The position numbers were made by a program, and so were the translations under genes. Source: Inquilinus sp042743185 (GTDB taxonomy: Bacteria; Pseudomonadota; Alphaproteobacteria; DSM-16000; Inquilinaceae). From it: a DNA stretch of 64,000 nt. Under the pieces are notes generated by a model. That model made no database searches. It saw only the letters and a list, made by a program, of their open reading frames with translations, and had not been told where the DNA came from. The stretch covers positions 248,001 to 312,000 of the forward strand of contig NZ_JBHYMS010000001.1 of assembly GCF_042743185.1 (NCBI RefSeq), written 5' to 3'. Shown here one piece after another: positions 33,076-42,183 of the stretch (position 1 is its first letter; each line of letters begins with the position of its first letter).

Positions 33076-33604
33076 GGGTCCTCCCCCATCTTGCAATTGG
33101 TCTGTTCATTATGTCCTCCTGCCGGCCGGCCCGCGGGTGACGCGGGTCACAGGTCGGCGGGAATTCGCTGCGCCGGCTTCCCGAACGGAAGCCGACATGA
33201 AACCTCATAACCGGCGTGCCGAAGAAAGCACCGGACCCGGCTGCGGAGGCGGGTCGCATCTTGAAGGAAGACGGGCCCCCGCCTGCATGGCAGGTGCAGC
33301 ATCATCCTATCGAGGAGATGGCCTGCACAGGAACGGTACCGAACTATGAAACATATCGATTTCTAAGGCTAGTAGAAAAATTGATATTGACACGATTTTC
33401 CAGATCACCCCCGAGTCGCCTCGCCTCGCTGTTGGTAATGCACCTGTTATCATCAGGCAAGATTCACACTAGACACAAAACCGAAACGCTGCTGGACTCT
33501 GGTATCCAGACCGATGATCTGCCTCCGAACAAGCGAATTGATAAAATTGCGGGAGGTCGGCGCCACGCCGGGTGGATTTATTGGCCGGACATAGGGAGGA
33601 TCAG
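33076..33604. promoter_or_regulatory. 529-base divergent region between hcp and the T6SS structural operon
   Basis: No gene is credible here. The stretch about 33330-33560 is noticeably more AT-rich than its surroundings, as expected for promoters serving hcp leftwards and the secreted protein plus tss genes rightwards. I searched for a sigma-54 site (GG and GC 10 bases apart) and for -35/-10 pairs without a convincing match; a TTGACA at 33387 lacks a -10. An AGGGAGGA at 33593 is the ribosome site of the next gene. Confidence 0.55.
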
Positions 33605-34132
33605 GTGCGGCACTGTCGGTTGAGTCTCGGCTTCGCGGCCATTGCGGCATGCGCGGCGCTGGCGACGCAGGCGGCGGCGCAGATGGCGTCGACCGCCTCG
33701 CCCTCCGGGGCGCCCATGCCCGATCCCGGATCCCGGCCGATCTATGCGACGATCAGGCTGGACGGCGGCTTCCAGGTCGATCCGTTCCCGATCGGCGTGA
33801 TCGCCGGAGGGTCCTACTCGGCCTCCGACCTCGGCACCGACTGCATCGGCAACATCAACCCAGAACGAGCCGATGCCAAAGTCGAGTTCGCCAATGGCCG
33901 TCGGCCCTTGAGCATCTACGCGGCGGCGGGCTCGGACGTCGCGCTCGTCGTCCACACTCCGTCCGGAAGGTGGGTCTGCACCGACGACACGACCGACGGG
34001 GGCATCAACCCGGCCATCACCTTCGACAGGCCCGCGGACGGCACCTACGCCGTCTGGGTGGCGGCGGTCGATGCGTCGAGCCGCCCCGTTCCGGCGGTGC
34101 TCGTGATCAGCGAGTTCCCGCCGACCTGGTGA
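33605..34132 (+). CDS. small secreted protein, paralogue of the gene at 157
   Basis: 175 residues starting at GTG 33605, with AGGGAGGA just upstream; an upstream ATG at 33572 would destroy the signal peptide. The signal peptide (LGFAAIAACAALATQAAAQ) exports it. The mature part is beta-rich and similar along its length to the protein encoded at 157-672, including RPxYxxxxLxGxFxxDPxPIGVxAGG, cysteines in DCIGNI and WVCTDD, and the SEFPPTW end. It is the first plus-strand gene of the T6SS locus, 130 bases before tssA. Presence next to T6SS control genes in both copies of the module suggests a periplasmic role in the same pathway. Function unknown. Confidence 0.8.
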   Translation: MRHCRLSLGFAAIAACAALATQAAAQMASTASPSGAPMPDPGSRPIYATIRLDGGFQVDPFPIGVIAGGSYSASDLGTDCIGNINPERADAKVEFANGRRPLSIYAAAGSDVALVVHTPSGRWVCTDDTTDGGINPAITFDRPADGTYAVWVAAVDASSRPVPAVLVISEFPPTW

Positions 34133-34262
34133 CCCGGGTCACGCGCGGCCCGGCCGGCAGGAGGATATCGTGAAGTGCCCGTGATGATCGGGCCGGTGGT
34201 CGACATCACGGATCGAACGGCAACACCAGAGCAATCTTGTGCCAACGTCCGACGTCTTGAAC

Positions 34263-35348
34263 ATGGATGCGCTTGCGGCGCCCATCCCCGGCGATCGGCC
34301 GGCGGGAGAGAATCTGCGCCTGGACATCTCGCCCGAGGCGCCGTTCCAGCGCCTCAAGGACATGCGGGCCCAGGTGCGGGCGCTCGAACGCGCGGCGGAC
34401 GCCGAGGACCAGGCCGCCCCGCTCGATGCGGAATGGCGCCCGCTGGTGGAGCTGGCAGGGGAGCTTCTCGCCACTCGCTCCAAGGATCTCGAGGTCGCGT
34501 CCGTACTGGTCGAGGGGCTGGTCCGTCTGCACGGCTTCGCCGGTCTGCGCGATGGCTTCCGCATCCTGCACAGGCTCCTGGAAGACCATTGGGACGATCT
34601 TCATCCGACCCCGGACGACGACGGGATCGCGACGCGCCTGAGTCCGCTGATCGGGCTGAACGGCGAGGGCGTGGAAGGCACGCTGATCCAGCCGATCCGG
34701 AAGATCCCGCTGGTCCAGGGGCCGCAAGGCTCCTATGCGCTGTGGCAGATCATCCAGGCCGGCGACGTCGCCGCGATGGAGCCGGATCGACGGGCCCAGC
34801 GGGTCGCCGCCGGGGCCCTGGATCTGGATGAGATCGTGGGCGCCGCCCGGGCCATGGGCCGGACCGAGGCCGAGACGGTCCTGGCCGATATCGACGCCGC
34901 CTGCGACGCCTTTCAGGCGTTGTCCGAAAGCCTGGATGCGCGGTGCGGCCCGAACTCTCCGCCGACCTCGCACATCCGGAACGCGCTGACCGCCGCGCGG
35001 GACGCCGCACGCCTGGCGCTCGGCGACGGGGTGCCGACACAAGGCCCGGCGCCGTCCGGAACGGAGCTGGAGAGCGTCGGTCCCGCCGACGGTCCCGTCC
35101 CTGTCCCCGAGGCGGCGGCAGCGCCGCTCGGCACCATCCGGAATCGCGACGACGCCCTGCGTCTGGTGGAGATCGCGGCAGCCTGGTTCCGCCGCATGGA
35201 ACCGCATTCCCCGATCTCCTACACGCTCGAGGATGCCGTCCGGCGGGCACGGATGGTGCTTCCCGATCTCATAGCCGAACTGATCCGCGACGACACGGCC
35301 CGCCGCGATTTTCTCGTCGCCGCGGGAATCCAACCACGAGGTGACTGA
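34263..35348 (+). CDS. tssA: TssA, T6SS sheath/tube assembly coordinator
   Basis: 361 residues from the ATG at 34263 (a GTG at 34239 would add 8). The ImpA N-terminal domain opens with DALAAPIPGDRPAGENLRLD and continues with EWRPLVELAGELLATRSKDLEVASVLVEGLVRLHGFAGLRDG, then LLEDHWDDLHP. The C-terminal end carries the family motif RDDALRLVEIAAAWFRRMEPHSPISYTLEDAVRRARM. TssA primes the baseplate and coordinates tube and sheath polymerisation in the cytoplasm. No strong ribosome site is seen at either candidate start. It is the first structural tss gene of the cluster. Confidence 0.93.
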   Translation: MDALAAPIPGDRPAGENLRLDISPEAPFQRLKDMRAQVRALERAADAEDQAAPLDAEWRPLVELAGELLATRSKDLEVASVLVEGLVRLHGFAGLRDGFRILHRLLEDHWDDLHPTPDDDGIATRLSPLIGLNGEGVEGTLIQPIRKIPLVQGPQGSYALWQIIQAGDVAAMEPDRRAQRVAAGALDLDEIVGAARAMGRTEAETVLADIDAACDAFQALSESLDARCGPNSPPTSHIRNALTAARDAARLALGDGVPTQGPAPSGTELESVGPADGPVPVPEAAAAPLGTIRNRDDALRLVEIAAAWFRRMEPHSPISYTLEDAVRRARMVLPDLIAELIRDDTARRDFLVAAGIQPRGD

Positions 35349-35386
35349 CGCCGCGGAGCGGTGAACGCACGGAGCGAGGTGAGGTG

Positions 35387-35923
35387 ATGAAGTCCAGCAT
35401 TCACGACAAGCTCGAACGGGTGCGCAAGCCGCGTGTCCACATCACGTATCAGGTCGAGACCGAAGGCGCGGTGGTCGAGAAGGAACTGCCCTTCGTCGTC
35501 GGCGTCCTCGGCGATTTCTCCGGCGATCCGGCGCAGCCGCTGGCGCCGCTGCGCGACCGGAAGTTCGTCCAGATCGATCGCGACAACTTCAACGAGGTGA
35601 TGGCGCGGATCGCCCCCGGGCTCAATCTCCGGGTCGAGAACACGCTGCAGGGCGACGGCAGCGAGATCGCGGTCGATCTCTCGTTCCGGTCGCTCGAGGA
35701 TTTCGAGCCGGGCGCCGTCGTCCAGCAGGTCGAACCGCTGCGCAAGCTGCTCGAAACCAGGAACCGGCTGCGCGACCTGATGACGAAGGTCGACCGGTCC
35801 GAGGATCTGGAGGCGCTGCTGGAGAAGGTCCTGCAGAACAAGGAGCAGTTGTCCCAGCTCTCGCATGCGCTCGACGCGCGGGAGGCGCGGGCGACGAAGC
35901 CCGCCGCCGATGAGGAGGAGTGA
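35387..35923 (+). CDS. tssB: TssB, small contractile sheath protein
   Basis: 178 residues. Family motifs: HDKLERVRKPRVHITYQVETEGA, ELPFVVGVLGDFSG, PLRDRKFVQIDRDNFNEVMARIAPGL. It pairs with TssC to form the cytoplasmic sheath whose contraction drives secretion. The ATG at 35387 follows a GAGGTGAGGTG ribosome site; the GTG one codon earlier is less likely. Four bases separate it from tssC. Confidence 0.96.
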   Translation: MKSSIHDKLERVRKPRVHITYQVETEGAVVEKELPFVVGVLGDFSGDPAQPLAPLRDRKFVQIDRDNFNEVMARIAPGLNLRVENTLQGDGSEIAVDLSFRSLEDFEPGAVVQQVEPLRKLLETRNRLRDLMTKVDRSEDLEALLEKVLQNKEQLSQLSHALDAREARATKPAADEEE

Positions 35924-35927
35924 AGCC

Positions 35928-37424
35928 ATGGCCGCAGAGACCCAGCTTCAGAAGGACGCCGTCGATCGTACCGCCGAAGCGGCCCCGTCCCTGCTCGACC
36001 AGGCCGTCGCGGTGACCAAGCAGACCGAGCCGGAGCGCGCCGAGGAGCTGTTGCGCACGCTGACCGAGGAAGCCCTCAAGGGGACCGTGGTCTATGACCG
36101 GAACCTGACGGTCACGCTGAACCGGGCGATCCGGGCGATCGACGAGAGGATGTCGCTGCAGCTCGCCGCGATCATGCATCACGACAAGTTCGCGAAGCTC
36201 GAAGGCTCCTGGCGCGGGCTCCATCATCTGGTGATGAGCACGGAGACCAGCGCCATGCTCAAGATCCGCGTCCTGAACGTCGGCAAGCGCGATCTCTACA
36301 AGGATCTGAGCAAGGCGGTGGAGTTCGACCAGAGCCAGATTTTCAAGAAGATCTACGAGAACGAGTTCGGCACGCCCGGCGGCGAGCCCTACGGCGCGCT
36401 GATCGGCGACTACGAGTTCTCGAACCACCCGGAGGACGTCGAGCTCCTGCAGCATGTGAGCCACGTCGCCGCCGCGGCCTTCGCGCCGTTCATCGCGGCG
36501 GCGGCGCCTGACCTGTTCGGCTTCGGCGACTTCACCGAGCTGTCCCGGCCGCGCGATCTCGAGAAGATCTTCGAATCTCTGGAATTCGCGAAATGGCGCA
36601 GCTTCCGCGACAGTGAGGACAGCCGTTTCGTCGCCCTGACCATGCCCCGCGTGCTGGCCCGCCTGCCCTATGGGGCGGCGACCCGCCGGATCGACGAATT
36701 CGACTATGAGGAGGCGCCGATCGACGGGGGCGGCGTCCGGCGGGCGATGGAGCATCCCGACTATTGCTGGATGAACGCGGCCTATGTGCTGGGTACGCGG
36801 CTGACCGACGCCTTCGCGCAGCATGGCTGGTGCACGGCCATCCGCGGCGCCGAGGGCGGCGGCAAGGTCGAGGACCTGCCGTTCCACAGCTTTACCAGCG
36901 ACGACGGCGATCCCGACCACAAATGCCCGACCGAGATCGGCATCACCGATCGGCGCGAGGCGGAGCTGTCGCGACTGGGCTTCCTGCCGCTCTGCCACTA
37001 CAAGAACACGGACTACGCGGTGTTCTTCGGGGCGCAGACGGCGCAGAAGCCGAAGAAGTACGACCGGCCGGAGGCCACCGCCAACGCCGCGATCTCGGCC
37101 CGCCTGCCCTACATGATGGCGACCTCGCGCTTCGCCCATTACCTCAAGGTCATGGCCCGCGACAAGATCGGCTCGTTCATGGAGGCCGACGACTGCGAAG
37201 CCTGGCTGAACCGCTGGATCATGAACTACGTCAACAACAACAAGGAGGCCGGCCAGGAGATGAAGGCGCGCTATCCGCTGGCGGAGGCGCGTGTCTCGGT
37301 CAAGGAGATCCCCGGGGCGCCCGGATCATACAACGCCGTCGCCTGGCTGCGGCCCTGGCTGCAGATGGAGGAGCTGACGACGTCGCTTCGCATGGTCGCG
37401 CGCATCCCGAACACCGGGAACTGA
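35928..37424 (+). CDS. tssC: TssC, large contractile sheath protein (first copy)
   Basis: 498 residues, the normal size for TssC. Hallmarks are LEGSWRGLHHLVMSTETSAMLKIRVLN, EFDQSQIFKKIYENEFGTPGGEPYGALIGDYEF and a C-terminal ARVSVKEIPGAPGSYNAVAWLRPWLQMEELTTSLRMVARIP split over the last 45 residues. It forms the sheath with TssB and is the likely main subunit, since it directly follows tssB. A second TssC-like gene follows 10 bases downstream, as in Agrobacterium, where TssC41 is essential and TssC40 is not. Confidence 0.96.
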   Translation: MAAETQLQKDAVDRTAEAAPSLLDQAVAVTKQTEPERAEELLRTLTEEALKGTVVYDRNLTVTLNRAIRAIDERMSLQLAAIMHHDKFAKLEGSWRGLHHLVMSTETSAMLKIRVLNVGKRDLYKDLSKAVEFDQSQIFKKIYENEFGTPGGEPYGALIGDYEFSNHPEDVELLQHVSHVAAAAFAPFIAAAAPDLFGFGDFTELSRPRDLEKIFESLEFAKWRSFRDSEDSRFVALTMPRVLARLPYGAATRRIDEFDYEEAPIDGGGVRRAMEHPDYCWMNAAYVLGTRLTDAFAQHGWCTAIRGAEGGGKVEDLPFHSFTSDDGDPDHKCPTEIGITDRREAELSRLGFLPLCHYKNTDYAVFFGAQTAQKPKKYDRPEATANAAISARLPYMMATSRFAHYLKVMARDKIGSFMEADDCEAWLNRWIMNYVNNNKEAGQEMKARYPLAEARVSVKEIPGAPGSYNAVAWLRPWLQMEELTTSLRMVARIPNTGN

Positions 37425-37434
37425 CGGCTCGGCC

Positions 37435-39039
37435 ATGACGCGCCTCTCCTCCGCAGCGGCTCTGTCGAAGGCCCCGGCGGCGGGCATGCTCGGCCCACCG
37501 ACGGCGGCGCGCCTGGGGGTGCGCGTCGGCGCCCCGCTGGCCGCCGATCTGGTCGAACGGATCCTCGCCGACGACGGCCGTGATGCCGCCGCCGATGCTG
37601 GGCCTCTGGCGGCGTTCCTGGCGGAGCCGCGGACCGGCGAAGCCCTGATCCTCTGGTTCGGAGCCTCGGAAGCCGCGCGGGTGCTCTCCGACCGGGAGGC
37701 GCTGGCGCTCGCGATCGATCGCGACATCGCCCGGATCGACGCCCTGCTGTCGGCGCAGCTGGACGCCATCCTCCACGCCCCGAGGCTGCAGGCGCTGGAG
37801 GCGACGTGGCGCGGCGTCGCCTATCTGGTCGAGCAGGCCGACCAGGCCACGTCGACCAGGATCAGGATCCTCGACATCGCCTGGGCCGAGGTCTGCCGCG
37901 ATCTCGAGCGGGCGATCGAGTTCGATCAGAGCCAGATGTTCCAGAAGATCTACGAGCAGGAATTCGGCATGCCGGGCGGCGAGCCGTTCGGCGTGCTTCT
38001 CGGCGCCTACGAGATGCGGCATGCGCCGGCGCCGGACCATTCGACCGACGACGTCGCCGGGCTGAAGGGCATGATGCGGATCGCCGCGGCCGCGTTCGCT
38101 CCCTTCATCACCGCGGCCCATCCCGGCCTGCTCGGCCTCGAGAGCTTTGCCGAGCTCGGCCTGCCGATCGACGTCGCGCGCGGTGTCCAGGCCCCCGACT
38201 ACGCTCGGTGGAACGCCATGCGCGATCTCGAGGAGGCGAGGTTCCTCGGCGTCACCGTGCCGCGAGTCCTGATGCGGCTGCCCTGGGCGGACGATGGCAG
38301 CCGAGCGGACGGGTTCCGCTATCGGGAGGACGCGTCGTCCCCCGATCTGTCCGGCTATTGCTGGGGTCCCGCCATCTTCGCCTTCGCCGGCACGCTGATC
38401 CGCGCCTTCGAGAGCTCGGGCTGGTTCGCCGAGATCCGCGGCGCCGCGCGGGACGGCAGCCGGGGCGGGCTGGTCACGGATCTTCCCATCGACCATTTCG
38501 GCACCGACCGGCCGGGCGTGGGCGCCAAGCTCTCGACCGATGTCGAGCTGACCGACGCCCAGGAGGAGGAGCTGTCCCGGCTCGGCCTCATGACCCTGTG
38601 CCGAGCGCGGGACACGCCCTATGCCGTCTTCCACGGCAACCCGTCGCTGCAGCGGCCGGAGAGGTATGACCGGCCCGTCGCCACCGCCAATGCCCGGCTG
38701 TCGGCGATGCTGCAGTACATCTTCTGCATCAGCCGGTTCGCCCACTGCGTGAAGGTGATCGGGCGCGATCGGATCGGCGCCTTCCAGCACGCGGAAGACT
38801 GCCAGGAGTTCCTGCGGCGCTGGCTGCTCGACTATTCGATCGCGAGCGACACGGCGACGACCGAGGAACGAGCGCGCTATCCGTTGCGCGAGGTCGATGT
38901 CGCCGTCCGGGAGCTGCCTGGGCGGCCCGGGCTCTACAGCTGCGTGATCCATCTGCAGCCGCATTTCCAGCTGGACCAGGTCGCCTCCAGCTTCCGGCTG
39001 GTCACGGAGCTTGCGGCCCCCGGGCCGCGAGCCATGTGA
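37435..39039 (+). CDS. tssC: second TssC-like sheath protein (TssC40 type)
   Basis: 534 residues, clearly homologous to the preceding TssC: LEATWRGVAYLVEQADQATSTRIRILD, EFDQSQMFQKIYEQEFGMPGGEPFGVLLGAYEM, and an ending in VAVRELPGRPGLYSCVIHLQPHFQ. It carries an extra N-terminal stretch of about 90 residues before the shared core. Tandem tssC genes occur in the Agrobacterium/Rhizobium (i5) group, where the second copy is dispensable and of unclear role. It may form a baseplate-proximal or capping variant of the sheath; that is speculation. Confidence 0.93.
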   Translation: MTRLSSAAALSKAPAAGMLGPPTAARLGVRVGAPLAADLVERILADDGRDAAADAGPLAAFLAEPRTGEALILWFGASEAARVLSDREALALAIDRDIARIDALLSAQLDAILHAPRLQALEATWRGVAYLVEQADQATSTRIRILDIAWAEVCRDLERAIEFDQSQMFQKIYEQEFGMPGGEPFGVLLGAYEMRHAPAPDHSTDDVAGLKGMMRIAAAAFAPFITAAHPGLLGLESFAELGLPIDVARGVQAPDYARWNAMRDLEEARFLGVTVPRVLMRLPWADDGSRADGFRYREDASSPDLSGYCWGPAIFAFAGTLIRAFESSGWFAEIRGAARDGSRGGLVTDLPIDHFGTDRPGVGAKLSTDVELTDAQEEELSRLGLMTLCRARDTPYAVFHGNPSLQRPERYDRPVATANARLSAMLQYIFCISRFAHCVKVIGRDRIGAFQHAEDCQEFLRRWLLDYSIASDTATTEERARYPLREVDVAVRELPGRPGLYSCVIHLQPHFQLDQVASSFRLVTELAAPGPRAM

Positions 39040-39052
39040 TCGGGAGGCCGCG

Positions 39053-39853
39053 ATGAGCCCTGCGCATGAACATTTCCAGGCGGGCCGTCTCGCGCAGGCC
39101 GTCGAGACCGTGACGGCCGAGGTGCGCTCGCACCCGACGGATGTCGACCGGCGCGGCCTTCTGGCCGAGCTCCTGTGCTTTGCCGGCGAGCTCGACCGCG
39201 CCGACCGCCAGCTCGATCTGATCGCCGATCAGGACCCCGCGGCCGCCCTGGGCACGGCCCTGTTCCGGCAGTTGATCCGCGGGGCCCAGGCTCGTGCCCA
39301 AGTCTTCGCCGAAGGCCGGGTGCCGGAGTTTCTCGGGCCGCCGCCGCAGCATCTGCGGCTTCTGCTGGATGCCGGCATCGCCCTGCGCGACGGAGAGACG
39401 GAGGCGGCCGGACGCCTGACGGCCGAGGCCGAGACGCTGCGGCCGCAATGCGCCGGCTGTCTGGACGACGCCGAGATCGACGACCTGCGCGACATCGACG
39501 ATCTCGTCGCCCCGGTGGTCGAGGTGCTGACCAGCACCGGCAAGTACTATTGGATTCCGAGAGAACGGGTGGCGTCGATCGACTTCCACGCGCCCGTCCG
39601 TCCCCGCGATCTGCTGTGGCGACGCGCGACCATGGCCGTCGCCGACGGCCCGGACGGCGAGGTCTACGTCCCGACGATCTATCCGACGACCGCAACCGCC
39701 GGCGACGAGCTTGCCAAGCTCGGGCGGGTCACGGACTGGCAGGGCGGCGGCGACGCCCCCGCCCTGGGCATTGGACAGCACTGCTGGCTGGCCGGCGACG
39801 CGGCGGTCCCGATCCTGCAGGTGCATCGGTTCGAAGCGCGGCCCGCCGCCTGA
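39053..39853 (+). CDS. tagJ: TagJ/ImpE, sheath accessory protein
   Basis: 266 residues. Motifs of the ImpE family: EHFQAGRLAQAVETVTAEVRSHPTDVDRRGLLAELLCFAGELDRADRQLDLI (a TPR-like N-terminal half), EFLGPPPQHLRLLLDAG and, at the end, RPRDLLWRRATMAVADGPDGEVYVPTIYP. In Pseudomonas TagJ binds the sheath protein TssB and helps ClpV-dependent disassembly. GGGAGG precedes the ATG at 39053. It lies between tssC and tssE, the usual place in clusters that carry it. Confidence 0.93.
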   Translation: MSPAHEHFQAGRLAQAVETVTAEVRSHPTDVDRRGLLAELLCFAGELDRADRQLDLIADQDPAAALGTALFRQLIRGAQARAQVFAEGRVPEFLGPPPQHLRLLLDAGIALRDGETEAAGRLTAEAETLRPQCAGCLDDAEIDDLRDIDDLVAPVVEVLTSTGKYYWIPRERVASIDFHAPVRPRDLLWRRATMAVADGPDGEVYVPTIYPTTATAGDELAKLGRVTDWQGGGDAPALGIGQHCWLAGDAAVPILQVHRFEARPAA

Positions 39854-39869
39854 AGGGAAAAGACGAACC

Positions 39870-40370
39870 ATGTCGAGGAGCGCCGAGGACACCTTCCTGC
39901 TGCTGTCGGTTCTGGACCGGCTGCTGGCCGACGACGCCGATCCCGCGCTGCGTTCGGGGACGCGGCGCACCGCGCGGTCCCTGGCGGCGATCCGGGACGG
40001 CGTCCGGCGGGATCTCGAGACCTTGCTGAACACTCGGGCCCGGCCGACGGGCTGGCCGCGCGCCTGGACCGAGCTCGACTCGGCGCTGACCGGTTACGGG
40101 CTTCCGGACTTCGCGGCGCTGCCGATGACCTCGGATGAGCATCGGGAGGCGTTCCGGTCGGCGATCGAGGCGGCGATCCGATGCTTCGAACCGCGCTTCC
40201 GCAGCGTGACGGTCCGGCTCCTGGACAACGCCGAGGCCCTGGATCGGACCCTGCGGTTCCGGATCGACGCGCTGATGCACGCCGAGCCTGCGCCCGAGCC
40301 GATGACCTTCGATTCGATCCTGGAGCCGGCCAGCCGCAGCTTTTCGGTGACGGCGGGGAGCCATGGCTGA
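39870..40370 (+). CDS. tssE: TssE, gp25-like baseplate protein
   Basis: 166 residues with the gp25 pattern: LLLSVLDRLLADD near the start, VRRDLETLLNTRARP, GYGLPDF, and a terminal EPRFRSVTVRLLD ... RFRIDALMH ... FDSILEPASRSFSV. It anchors the sheath to the baseplate and works with TssF and TssG in the wedge complex. The ATG at 39870 lies 16 bases after tagJ; its 3' end overlaps tssF by 8 bases. Confidence 0.95.
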   Translation: MSRSAEDTFLLLSVLDRLLADDADPALRSGTRRTARSLAAIRDGVRRDLETLLNTRARPTGWPRAWTELDSALTGYGLPDFAALPMTSDEHREAFRSAIEAAIRCFEPRFRSVTVRLLDNAEALDRTLRFRIDALMHAEPAPEPMTFDSILEPASRSFSVTAGSHG

Positions 40371-42183
40371 GGACCTTCTCTCCCATTATCAGCGCGAGCT
40401 GACCTATGTTCGCCGCCTGGCTGGCGAGTTCGCGGACGCGCATCCGAAGATCGCGGGCCGGCTTCGGCTCAGCGGCGAGGCGACCGACGATCCCTTCGTC
40501 GCCCGGCTGATCGAGGCCTTCGCCTATCTGAACGCGCGGATCCGCACCAAGCTGGACGATGAATTTCCGGAGCTGACCGACGCCCTGCTCGGCGTTCTCT
40601 ATCCACACTATCTCGCGCCGATCCCGTCGATGGCGATCGCGCGCTTCGACGCCCAGCCGGATCTGGCCAAACCCTATGCCGTGCCGACCGGCACCGAGGT
40701 CGTGACGGAGACCGTCGGCGGGGAGCCCTGCCGCTTCCGGACGGCCTATCCGACGACGCTCTGGCCGATCGCACTCGACACCGCGGTCCTGGGCGCGCGT
40801 CCGATGCCGGCACCGGCCAATCCCCGGGCGGCCGGCGCGGCGGCGGTGCTGCGCCTCGGGCTGCGCTGCCTGTCCTCGGACATGACCTTTTCCGCCCTCG
40901 GCGTCGAGGAGCTGCGGTTCTACCTGGCCGGCCCGCCGCAGCAGTCGCTGCCGCTCTACGAGCTGATCCACAACAACTGCCTGTCGATCGCGCTGGCCGA
41001 CGGGCCGGCCGACCCCGCGCCAGTGATCCTGCCGCCGGAGGTGATCCGCCCGGTCGGCTTCGAACTGCACGAAGGGCTGCTGCCCTATCCGGCGCGATCG
41101 CATCTCGGCTATCGGCTCCTGTCCGAATATTTCGCCTTCCCCGAGAAGTTCCTGTTCGCCGACATCGGCGGGCTGGAGGCGAAGACCCTGCTCAAGGCTG
41201 GCAACCGCCTCGAGATCTTCCTCTATCTCAGCCGGTCCTCGCCCGACCTCGAGCGCGGCCTGGGGCCGGAGGCGCTGGCCCTCGGCTGCACGCCGGTCGT
41301 CAACCTGTTCCCGCAGCGCGCGGAGCCCGTTCGCGTGACGCAGGCGACGACCGAGTACCGCATCGTGCCGGATGCGCGCCGCCCGATGGCGACGGAGATC
41401 TTCGCGGTCGAGCGCGTGCGCGGGACGGATCCGCATGGCGCCGCGACGGAGTTCGAGCCGTTCTACGCGGCGCGGCACGGAACCGGATCCGACAGGAAGC
41501 CCGCCTATTGGCATGCCAGCCGCCGGCCCGGCCCGCCGGGCGACAATGGCACCGACATCTTCCTGACGCTGGTCGACGAGGCCTTCGACCCGGTCGAGCC
41601 GCCGGCCATGACGCTCTCGGTCGACACGACCTGCCTCAATCGCGATCTGCCGAGCCGCCTGCCCTTCGGCGGCGGCCATCCGCGCCTGACGATGGCGGAA
41701 TCGGCATCGGCGATCCGCTCCATCGCCTGCCTGACGCCGCCGACCGCCACGCTGCGCCCCCGGATCGGCCGCCATGGCCGATGGCGGCTGGTCTCCCATC
41801 TCGCCCTCAACCATCTCTCGCTCACCAGCGACGCGGAGGGCACCAAGGCGCTGCGGGAGATCCTGAAGCTGTATGATTTCCGGGACGCCGCCGAGACCCG
41901 GGCGGTGATCGACAGCATCCTGGCGGTGTCGAGCCGCCGCGGATCGGCCCGCATGCCCGACGATCCGCTCGGCGGCTTCGCCCGCGGCGTCGACGTCGGC
42001 ATCGAGTTCGACGGCGAGCGGTTTGCCGCCGCCGGGCTCTATCTCTTCGCCTCGGTGCTCGAGCGCTTCCTCGGCCTGTACTGCAGCATCAACGCCTTCT
42101 CCCGGCTCACCGCCACCATCCGCGGCCGGCCGGCGCCCCTGAAACGCTGGCCGCCCCGGGCCGGCGAGACGGTGCTGCTGTGA
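40363..42183 (+). CDS. tssF: TssF, baseplate wedge protein
   Basis: 606 residues, normal for the family. N-terminal signature LLSHYQRELTYVRRLAGEFADAHPKIAGRLRLSGEATDDPFVARLIEAFAYLNARI, then LLGVLYPHYLAPIPSMAIARF, and YRLLSEYFAFPEKFLFADI in the middle. It forms the 2:1 TssF-TssG wedge with TssE and TssK in the cytoplasmic baseplate. It overlaps tssE at the start and tssG (GTGA) at the end, so the three are translationally coupled. Confidence 0.96.
   Translation: MAEDLLSHYQRELTYVRRLAGEFADAHPKIAGRLRLSGEATDDPFVARLIEAFAYLNARIRTKLDDEFPELTDALLGVLYPHYLAPIPSMAIARFDAQPDLAKPYAVPTGTEVVTETVGGEPCRFRTAYPTTLWPIALDTAVLGARPMPAPANPRAAGAAAVLRLGLRCLSSDMTFSALGVEELRFYLAGPPQQSLPLYELIHNNCLSIALADGPADPAPVILPPEVIRPVGFELHEGLLPYPARSHLGYRLLSEYFAFPEKFLFADIGGLEAKTLLKAGNRLEIFLYLSRSSPDLERGLGPEALALGCTPVVNLFPQRAEPVRVTQATTEYRIVPDARRPMATEIFAVERVRGTDPHGAATEFEPFYAARHGTGSDRKPAYWHASRRPGPPGDNGTDIFLTLVDEAFDPVEPPAMTLSVDTTCLNRDLPSRLPFGGGHPRLTMAESASAIRSIACLTPPTATLRPRIGRHGRWRLVSHLALNHLSLTSDAEGTKALREILKLYDFRDAAETRAVIDSILAVSSRRGSARMPDDPLGGFARGVDVGIEFDGERFAAAGLYLFASVLERFLGLYCSINAFSRLTATIRGRPAPLKRWPPRAGETVLL

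Noticed and set aside
33280..33450. Possible sigma-54 promoters for the T6SS operons
   Set aside because: Candidate GG...GC elements do not have the required 10-base spacing on either strand.
33216..33623. 135-codon plus-strand frame in the hcp/tss intergenic region
   Set aside because: Composition and content look random, it runs into the signal peptide region of the next gene, and it has no homology I recognise.
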